Positions 6,072-9,732 of a stretch of DNA of 9,732 bases are shown here, piece by piece. The position numbers and the translations under genes were made by a program. Under the pieces are notes generated by a model. The model did no database searches. It worked only from the letters and a program-made list of their open reading frames with translations, and was not told the origin of the DNA. Location: positions 2,282 to 12,013 of the forward strand of contig MIBD01000099.1 in assembly GCA_001829395.1 (NCBI GenBank). The letters run 5' to 3'. Each line of letters starts with the position of its first letter. Position 1 is the stretch's first letter. Origin of the DNA: Spirochaetes bacterium GWF1_49_6. GTDB taxonomy: Bacteria; Spirochaetota; Brevinematia; Brevinematales; GWF1-51-8.

Positions 6072-6788
6072 ATGAGTGTATTTAGTTTAGAAAGGGATTT
6101 AGAAATATCTGAAAATGCTTTTCATAAAATTAACTTGCCGTATAATACAGCATTAAAAATGGATGGGCTTAAACTTTTATCGTATTTAAAAAATGATAGT
6201 ATTCCTGTGTGTTTCTTTGATCCTCAGTATCGAGGGATCATGGATAAAATGAATTATGGAAACGAAGGAGCGCGACAAAAATTTAGAGCAAAAATGGAAC
6301 AGATGTCTGAAGAAATAATTATTGAATTTATAAAAAGAATTGATTCAGTCCTGATACCTTCCGGACATATGTATTTATGGGTTGATAAATTTCATCTATG
6401 TGAGGGGTTTCATGCTTGGCTAAAGAATACAAAGTTACAGATTGTAGATTTATTAACATGGGATAAACAAAAAATGGGAATGGGGTATAGAACAAGAAGA
6501 CAAGTAGAATACCTTGTTATTCTTCAAAAAGAACCTTTAAGAGCGAAGGGGGTTTGGTCGAAGCATAATATTCCAGATATTTGGTCTGAAAAAGTAAAAA
6601 GTAATAATCATGCTCATCCAAAACCAATAGAACTTCAGAAGGAATTAATACTTGCAACAAGTAATGAAAATGATATTATTCTTGATCCTGCAGCAGGAAC
6701 TTTTTCTGTAATGACGGCCGCGATTGAGACAAATAGAAGATTTATTGGTTGTGATATTTCCTATGGAGAACTATATGGCATTAATTGA
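6072..6788 (+). CDS. Type II DNA methyltransferase, beta-class amino-methyltransferase (N6-adenine or N4-cytosine)
   Basis: This 238-residue enzyme is predicted to transfer methyl from S-adenosylmethionine to an exocyclic amino group in a specific DNA site, protecting the host from the neighbouring endonuclease. The catalytic motif IV is D50-P-Q-Y53 in CFFDPQYRG, a variant of DPPY. The central part (about 54-170) holds the target-recognition region. Motif X-like HPKPIELQKELILATS (182-197) precedes motif I, D205-PAAGTF (205-211), ending with RRFIGCDI. The order IV, recognition, X, I is that of the beta class (PF01555). AAGGAA lies just upstream of the ATG. The gene is AT-rich, unlike the flanking chromosome, and overlaps the endonuclease start by 14 bp. 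The recognition sequence cannot be read from the protein. Confidence 0.9.
   Translation: MSVFSLERDLEISENAFHKINLPYNTALKMDGLKLLSYLKNDSIPVCFFDPQYRGIMDKMNYGNEGARQKFRAKMEQMSEEIIIEFIKRIDSVLIPSGHMYLWVDKFHLCEGFHAWLKNTKLQIVDLLTWDKQKMGMGYRTRRQVEYLVILQKEPLRAKGVWSKHNIPDIWSEKVKSNNHAHPKPIELQKELILATSNENDIILDPAAGTFSVMTAAIETNRRFIGCDISYGELYGIN
6765..6769 (+). promoter_or_regulatory. Shine-Dalgarno site for the endonuclease inside the methyltransferase gene
   Basis: GGAGA lies five bases before ATG 6775, within the last codons of the methyltransferase. It favours 6775 over the in-frame ATG at 6763, which has no comparable site, and implies coupled translation in the order methylase first. Confidence 0.6.
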
Positions 6789-7449
6789 AGAAAGAGAAGG
6801 AAGAAGAGATGCAAATTCTGGTTACTCAAGGGTTTTTGGAAACCAACAACTTGGGTCCTTAATAAGTCGAGTACATGCTACATCAATTTCTGCAGGGAAT
6901 GAATTGGAAAAAATTATTTCATCACTGGCAAACACTTCTATTACAATGGATGATATCATGGATGAAAATTTTTCCGAAGGGGTATATTTAATCACAAAAA
7001 ATGCAGTAAAAAAATCCAAGCTGAAATTACTATCGAATTTAGAACCAGATTTATTAATTTTTATTATAGAGAATAAACGTCGTCATTGTTATATCGTCGA
7101 GTTAAAAGATGGGGATAATTTTGATACGAAAAAATCCTCAGGCGAAAAAGAAAATATGAAGAAATTCGAAAGTCATATCTCTAAAAAAATTCAATTTACT
7201 ACCTCAATACATTTTTGTTGTTTTAACCAAGATAGTAAGCATATGATAGTGAATGGATTTAAAGGAAGAATTTCTGAAGAAGAAGCGTTAACTGGAAAGG
7301 AACTTTGTGAGATAATAAATGTAGATTTTTATAAGGTTGTTTCGATGAGGGAAAAAGATCAGGAAGCTAATTTTAAATTCTTTCTAGATAGTCTAGTAGA
7401 AATTCCTCAAGTAAGTTCCTATCTCAAAACAAAGAAACATTTATTATGA
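6775..7449 (+). CDS. Type II restriction endonuclease, PD-(D/E)XK fold
   Basis: This 224-residue protein follows the methyltransferase directly, overlapping it by 14 bp. It carries a clear nuclease core: EPDLLIF with P91-D92, then, after one strand and turn, YIVELK with E109 and K111. The signature is followed by the FDTKKSSGEKENM segment. An upstream acid in SAGNELEKI (E43) may be the helix glutamate often seen in this fold. The enzyme would bind magnesium and cut unmethylated copies of the site protected by its partner. No specific named enzyme is recognisable. The gene is strongly AT-rich and ends in a palindromic, T-rich stretch. There is no controller (C-protein) gene, so gene order and overlap probably set expression. 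Confidence 0.8.
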   Translation: MALIEEREGRRDANSGYSRVFGNQQLGSLISRVHATSISAGNELEKIISSLANTSITMDDIMDENFSEGVYLITKNAVKKSKLKLLSNLEPDLLIFIIENKRRHCYIVELKDGDNFDTKKSSGEKENMKKFESHISKKIQFTTSIHFCCFNQDSKHMIVNGFKGRISEEEALTGKELCEIINVDFYKVVSMREKDQEANFKFFLDSLVEIPQVSSYLKTKKHLL

Positions 7450-7471
7450 ATTATAATTCAATAAAATATTG
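7447..7471 (+). terminator. AT-rich palindrome after the endonuclease, possible weak terminator
   Basis: A perfect 14-bp palindrome (TGAATTATAATTCA, 7447-7460) starts at the stop codon, followed by CAATA-AAA-TATTG (7459-7471) and a T-rich stretch to about 7486. The stems contain almost no GC, so termination strength would be low. Confidence 0.25.
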
Positions 7472-7483
7472 ATGTATTTTTAT

Positions 7484-7516
7484 TTTCCGAAGTTCAGGTA
7501 CGTGAGCTTCCATTAG
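7484..7516 (+). pseudogene. Displaced 3' end of the lytic transglycosylase gene
   Basis: Reading from 7484 gives F-PKFRYVSFH-stop, against F-PKFKYVSFH-stop at the real gene end (5918-5950). The five codons left of the exact repeat differ only at TTC/TTT, CCT/CCG, AAA/AAG, TTT/TTC and AAG/AGG: four silent changes and one Lys/Arg change. This pattern shows that both copies evolved as coding sequence. There is no open frame upstream joining it to anything. Confidence 0.75.
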
Positions 7517-7532
7517 GGGAAGTTGACAGTTT
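7498..7532 (+). repeat. 35-bp direct repeat, right copy: putative attR
   Basis: This is identical to 5932-5966, including both inverted arms, the ATTAGG spacer and the TTGACA hexamer. It marks the right boundary of the restriction-modification cassette; beyond it begins the first antitoxin/toxin operon. Confidence 0.8.
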
Positions 7533-7551
7533 TGTTCTTCGGGGATAAACT
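7523..7551 (+). promoter_or_regulatory. Promoter of the first antitoxin/PIN operon, -35 inside the repeat
   Basis: TTGACA (7523-7528) inside the right repeat, 17 bases, then TAAACT (7546-7551, four of six). Predicted transcription starts near 7558, 22 bases before the antitoxin ATG. Confidence 0.5.
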
Positions 7552-7579
7552 ATATAGAAGAGTTCGTAAGGAGAGTGTT

Positions 7580-7783
7580 ATGATAATCTTGCATGGAAAG
7601 TATGACCATGGGAGAATTGAAATAGAAGAAAAAGAATTACCTGAAATCGAAACTGATATAGAGATTAGGCTGACTAGTCCTCAAGAAAGGATAAATAGAA
7701 AAGAATTGGATAAAATAGTAGGAAAATTCGATTTTGGCGGGAGATTCGACCATACCAATATCAGGGATATGATATATGATTGA
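7580..7783 (+). CDS. Antitoxin of PIN-toxin pair 1
   Basis: This 67-residue protein starts at ATG 7580 behind AAGGAGAG; a longer TTG frame from 7523 is rejected because it would begin inside the promoter. The first 31 residues (MIILHGKYDHGRIEIEEKEL...) predict a small beta-rich domain that resembles AF2212-like/DUF2281-type antitoxins, and match the second antitoxin in this window at 22 of 31 positions. The C-terminal half (about 32-67) diverges and is probably the toxin-binding part. It overlaps the PIN toxin by 8 bp, the usual antitoxin-first arrangement, and would be expected to bind its own promoter together with the toxin. The exact antitoxin family is not certain. Confidence 0.8.
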   Translation: MIILHGKYDHGRIEIEEKELPEIETDIEIRLTSPQERINRKELDKIVGKFDFGGRFDHTNIRDMIYD

Positions 7784-8183
7784 TGTATTCCTTGATACCA
7801 ATATCCTGCTTTATTCTATGGATGTAAAGTCTGAATTTTTCAATCAAGCGAAGAGTGTTTTATATAATCCCGGGTACAGGTTTTTTATTTCAAATAAGAA
7901 TATCAGCGAATTTATAGCCGCGGTTACAAAGTATAAATTAATGGACTATACTGTTCTCATTCAATCTATTGAAGCATTTTGCGGCTTATTTAATATGCTT
8001 TTTCCTGATGAAGTATCCCATAATATTTTTATTTCTTTATTAAAGGAGCATCGGCCTGAAAGAAACCGGGTTTTCGATATAGAAATTGTATCCATTATGC
8101 TTGCAAATAAGATATCTAAGATTGCCACATATAATGAAAAAGACTTTATTGGAATCCCCGGAATCGAGATAATAGGGCAGTAG
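7776..8183 (+). CDS. vapC: PIN-domain ribonuclease toxin 1 (VapC-like)
   Basis: This 135-residue PIN protein is predicted to be a metal-dependent RNase, usually cutting tRNA or rRNA in VapC toxins. The acidic residues are in place: D7 in FLDTNILLY, E45 in NISEF, D101 in RVFDIEIVSIML, with N120/D123 in ATYNEKDF at the fourth position, where many homologues have TxDxDF. It starts at ATG 7776, overlapping the antitoxin stop by 8 bp, so expression is coupled. It is AT-rich. It differs clearly from the second PIN protein downstream and is not a recent duplicate. Confidence 0.88.
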   Translation: MIDVFLDTNILLYSMDVKSEFFNQAKSVLYNPGYRFFISNKNISEFIAAVTKYKLMDYTVLIQSIEAFCGLFNMLFPDEVSHNIFISLLKEHRPERNRVFDIEIVSIMLANKISKIATYNEKDFIGIPGIEIIGQ

Positions 8184-8210
8184 GTATATAGATCAAGCGG
8201 CGGGTCGTTT

Positions 8211-8246
8211 ATGATAATTCTGCATGGGATGTATCATAAGCGGTAA
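8211..8246 (+). pseudogene. Relic of a third antitoxin gene (first 11 codons, then stop)
   Basis: ATG 8211 encodes MIILHGMYHKR followed by TAA. The first seven codons and the tyrosine after them align with the starts of both intact antitoxins (MIILHGKYDHG and MIILHGVYDNG), and weak nucleotide similarity continues for about 20 bases past the stop. The preceding TATATAGA also matches bases upstream of antitoxin 1. No ribosome site as strong as those of the intact copies is present, and no toxin follows. It looks like the stump of a decayed or recombined antitoxin/toxin pair. Confidence 0.65.
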
Positions 8247-8271
8247 TAAGTTAGAAAAGAAAGGAGCGGAC

Positions 8272-8571
8272 ATGTCGGAGAAGGATGCGATTATCAACGG
8301 GATCGAGACTTTTATCAGAAAGAACGGCGGGGATTTCGGCTCATGGTATGTGGGGATTAGCGACGATGCCGATAAAAGGCTGTTTGTGGAGCACCACGTC
8401 AATGAAGACTCCAATAATTGGACATACTATACCGCGGAATCTCACGACGAAGCCCTGGAGATCGAGGAATACTTCATCAACATGAAACGTACCGACGGGG
8501 AGCATGGGGACGGGGAAGACGGCGCGGATATGGTCTATGCCTATAGAAAATCCGTCAGCACTAATCCGTAA
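8272..8571 (+). CDS. Small orphan protein with GIY-YIG-like segment
   Basis: This 99-residue protein begins at ATG 8272 behind AAGGAG; an upstream in-frame ATG at 8224 lies inside the antitoxin relic and is rejected. The segment WYVGISDDADKRLFVEH (residues 25-41) resembles the YIG half of the GIY-YIG nuclease core, with Y26, R36 and a later acidic helix EALEIEEYF (60-68), but the GIY half is not recognisable. A glycine/aspartate-rich tail (about 72-86) precedes VYAYRKS. I recall similar uncharacterised small proteins with this layout but cannot assign a function. Base composition is intermediate, richer in GC than both toxin pairs. It has no obvious promoter of its own and may be read from the pair 1 operon. 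Confidence 0.65.
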   Translation: MSEKDAIINGIETFIRKNGGDFGSWYVGISDDADKRLFVEHHVNEDSNNWTYYTAESHDEALEIEEYFINMKRTDGEHGDGEDGADMVYAYRKSVSTNP

Positions 8572-8588
8572 ATCAAGAGAAATGACGA

Positions 8589-8623
8589 TTCGGGTAAACA
8601 GTTTCCATGAGAAGGAGTTGACA
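8589..8623 (+). repeat. Degenerate third copy of the 35-bp attachment-site repeat
   Basis: Aligning this stretch with the right repeat (7494-7528) gives about 26 matches in 36 columns with one gap: the shared framework is TTC-x-GGTA, AG-x-TTCCAT-x-AG, then AGTTGACA. The right arm and TTGACA are best conserved; the inverted symmetry is largely lost. It lies between the orphan gene and antitoxin/toxin pair 2. Confidence 0.45.
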
Positions 8624-8646
8624 CTCAGCCGTTTCATGGGTAAGAT
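8618..8646 (+). promoter_or_regulatory. Promoter of the second antitoxin/PIN operon
   Basis: TTGACA (8618-8623), 17 bases, then TAAGAT (8641-8646, four of six). A perfect TATAAT overlaps at 8646-8651 but would need a 22-base spacer. The start near 8653 leaves about 25 bases before the ATG. The -35 is the end of the degenerate repeat, the same arrangement as at the other two repeats. Confidence 0.5.
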
Positions 8647-8677
8647 ATAATGAGATAAAGTGTTTCGGAGGTAAAAG

Positions 8678-8881
8678 ATGATTATACTCCATGGAGTGTA
8701 TGATAACGGGAAAATAGAGATAAAGGAAAAGAATTTACCCCAGATCAGGACGGAAATCGAGATCGCGCTTCCTGAAGAAAAAAATGTCCGTGAAGAGAAT
8801 CAATTTCTTTTCGAATGCAGGGGGAAGCTCGATATTGACGGCAAAGCGATTGAAAAACTCCGTCGTGAGAGCAGGGTATGA
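8678..8881 (+). CDS. Antitoxin of PIN-toxin pair 2
   Basis: This 67-residue protein starts at ATG 8678 behind CGGAGG. Its N-terminal 31 residues match antitoxin 1 at 22 positions (MIILHGVYDNGKIEIKEKNL...), with the same length overall. The C-terminal half (ALPEEKNVREEN..., ending GKLDIDGKAIEKLRRESRV) is different but keeps a short GK-hydrophobic-D echo of pair 1 (GKFDFGG). This suggests a common DNA-binding or dimerisation domain with partner-specific tails. The stop overlaps the toxin start in an ATGA junction. It is likely autoregulatory at the promoter 8618-8646; that is inferred from the family. Confidence 0.82.
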   Translation: MIILHGVYDNGKIEIKEKNLPQIRTEIEIALPEEKNVREENQFLFECRGKLDIDGKAIEKLRRESRV

Positions 8882-9258
8882 TAATTCTTGTCGATACGAA
8901 TGTGCTTATCGATTTTTTAAGAGGATATGATAGTTTTATTGATATTTTTAAAACAGAGCGGATTATCATATCCGGCGTTGTATATTCCGAACTTTTATAC
9001 GGTAGTAAATCTGAAAAAGAGATCTATACGATTAGAGAACTTTATCGGAAATTTGGAACCCCGGAAACCGATTTAGTCGATTGGGAAAAAACAGGTCTTT
9101 TAATTAAAAAACTAAAAAAAAGCGGAATCACCGTCAGTTTTCAGGATGCCGTACTCGCAGGGCAATGTATTGAAACTGGCCGCAAGCTGTTAACCAAAGA
9201 TAAACACTTTCAATATATTGAAAACGCTCTTGGCATCGATATAACAGTAAAAATATAA
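8878..9258 (+). CDS. vapC: PIN-domain ribonuclease toxin 2 (VapC-like)
   Basis: This 126-residue PIN protein has all four acidic positions: D6 in LVDTNVLIDFLRG, E38 in VVYSELLYG, D90 in FQDAVLAG and D108 in LLTKDKHF. These are the textbook VapC motifs, so a magnesium-dependent endoribonuclease is expected, held inactive by the upstream antitoxin. Translation starts at the ATGA overlap with the antitoxin stop. The gene is AT-rich and is the last accessory gene before composition returns to GC-rich in the ArsR-family regulator. It is a different PIN subfamily from toxin 1. Confidence 0.93.
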   Translation: MIILVDTNVLIDFLRGYDSFIDIFKTERIIISGVVYSELLYGSKSEKEIYTIRELYRKFGTPETDLVDWEKTGLLIKKLKKSGITVSFQDAVLAGQCIETGRKLLTKDKHFQYIENALGIDITVKI

Positions 9259-9303
9259 ACAAAGCTTCTTTATAAGGAGATAATAAATATTTGGAAGGTA
9301 TAA

Positions 9304-9381
9304 ATGATAATAGTATTTAATTATTGTTTAAAAATTCTTAACGAAAATTCCCATGCCCCAACATCCCTCCCTCCTCTTTAA
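9304..9381 (+). CDS. Possible 25-codon leader ORF overlapping the regulator start
   Basis: ATG 9304 follows GGAAGG with a 5-base gap and opens a 25-codon frame beginning MIIVFNYCLK that ends at TAA 9379-9381, 29 bases inside the ArsR-family gene in another frame. The ribosome site is better than that of the regulator itself. It may be a leader peptide, another antitoxin-start relic (ATGATAATA resembles the other ATGATAAT starts), or chance. Expression is unproven. Confidence 0.25.
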   Translation: MIIVFNYCLKILNENSHAPTSLPPL

Positions 9382-9706
9382 AGCTCTCGCCGACGAGAAC
9401 CGTCTGCGGATACTGAACCTGCTCCTGCGCGAGGAACTCTGCGTCTGCCAGCTCGAATGCGTACTGGGGGTCAAGCAGTCCAACCTGTCGCGCCACCTCA
9501 CCAAGCTCGCGCAGGCGGGGCTGATTGTCCCGGAGAAGCGCGCCCAATTCGTGTTCTACCGGATCGACCCCGCGCTGTCCGGTCGTTACCCGCAGTTCGA
9601 TACATTCCTCCGCGCGGCGCTGGAATCCGTCCCCGTGCATCAGGCCGACCTTGAGAGCCTCGCCCGCAGTCACAAATCGGGGATGCTCTGCATGAAAATA
9701 TCCTGA
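9353..9706 (+). CDS. ArsR-family winged-helix metalloregulator
   Basis: This 117-residue protein begins LLFKALADENRLRIL (residues 7-21), the ArsR/SmtB opening, followed by EELCVCQLECVLGVKQ and SNLSRHLTKL (43-52), the recognition helix. C30-V-C32 matches the arsenite-binding ELCVC of ArsR; the third cysteine is at C36, one residue later than in the E. coli arrangement, and C113 lies near the C-terminus. Such proteins repress metal or metalloid resistance genes until the ion binds. The start at ATG 9353 fits family length, but no Shine-Dalgarno site precedes it. An AT-rich inverted repeat TTTAA-7-TTAAA (9316-9332) upstream is a possible operator. The gene is GC-rich like the resident genes and marks the end of the accessory block. 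Its targets would lie to the right of the window. Confidence 0.88.
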   Translation: MPQHPSLLFKALADENRLRILNLLLREELCVCQLECVLGVKQSNLSRHLTKLAQAGLIVPEKRAQFVFYRIDPALSGRYPQFDTFLRAALESVPVHQADLESLARSHKSGMLCMKIS

Positions 9707-9732
9707 ATTATCATTGCATTTTCCTTGACAAA

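Larger units (their letters stand above)
5932..7532 (+). mobile_element. Putative recombinase-less integrated cassette carrying a type II restriction-modification system
   Basis: The 1.5-kb AT-rich segment between the two 35-bp repeats holds only a methyltransferase and an endonuclease gene. Its base composition and codon use contrast sharply with the GC-rich transglycosylase. The repeat regenerates the 3' end of the disrupted gene, as gene-end-targeting integrative elements do. No integrase, transposase or terminal inverted repeats typical of insertion sequences are present, so any mobilisation would need a recombinase supplied in trans, as for elements described as cis-mobilizable. The element identity is inferred; the repeats and composition shift are directly visible. 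Confidence 0.6.

Noticed and set aside
7523..7579. TTG start extending antitoxin 1 by 19 codons
   Set aside because: The TTG is the first half of the -35 hexamer in the repeat, while ATG 7580 has a strong AAGGAGAG site and matches the start of antitoxin 2.
8224..8271. In-frame ATG extending the orphan protein by 16 residues
   Set aside because: It begins inside the antitoxin relic with no ribosome site; ATG 8272 has AAGGAG at a proper distance.
9264..9290. Possible fourth copy of the attachment repeat after toxin 2 (AGCTTC followed by an AT-rich stretch)
   Set aside because: Only the first six bases match well and there is no TTGACA or inverted arm.
9725..9730. TTGACA at the right end of the window
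   Set aside because: The -10 region would lie outside the window, so no promoter can be assessed; nothing else of the repeat is present.
1..9732. CRISPR array, tRNA or rRNA genes
   Set aside because: No regularly spaced short repeats, cloverleaf-like segments or rRNA signatures were seen on either strand.

Overview
The window reads as a piece of a moderately GC-rich bacterial chromosome. Housekeeping and conserved genes use CCG, AAG, TTC and GCG-rich codons, and they are interrupted by clearly more AT-rich accessory genes. The combination of a DUF4914-type protein, RF1/PrmC and an Slt-like lytic transglycosylase suggests a Gram-negative-type anaerobe. A spirochaete-like or otherwise deep-branching uncultivated lineage is possible, but the sequence does not settle the phylum.

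Layout: 1-407 (-) is the N-terminal part of a DUF4914-like gene with a near-consensus sigma70 promoter. 543-1266 (-) is an overlapping MNT nucleotidyltransferase/HEPN pair with its own TTGACA promoter. 1267-1598 is a gene-free divergent spacer with an exact 23-bp direct repeat and the prfA promoter. 1599-3513 (+) is prfA-prmC, a release factor and the methyltransferase that modifies its GGQ glutamine. 3656-5950 (+) is a 764-aa membrane-anchored lytic transglycosylase starting at TTG.

5951-9258 is an accessory block inserted between the transglycosylase and an ArsR-family regulator (9353-9706). It holds an AT-rich type II restriction-modification pair (6072-7449), a first antitoxin/PIN toxin pair (7580-8183), a 12-codon antitoxin relic (8211-8246), a small GIY-YIG-like orphan (8272-8571) and a second antitoxin/PIN pair (8678-9258).

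The most notable observation is that the restriction-modification cassette is bracketed by an exact 35-bp direct repeat (5932-5966 and 7498-7532). The repeat contains the last codons and stop of the transglycosylase gene. Upstream of the exact match, the second copy still encodes the same C-terminal peptide with mostly silent differences. The repeat holds a near-perfect inverted repeat of 10-bp arms around a 6-bp spacer, which looks like a tyrosine-recombinase core site, and it carries a TTGACA -35 hexamer that pairs with a different -10 at each end. A degenerate third copy lies at 8589-8623. No recombinase is encoded here. I infer a gene-end-targeting cassette island whose attachment site also supplies half a promoter to each incoming cassette.
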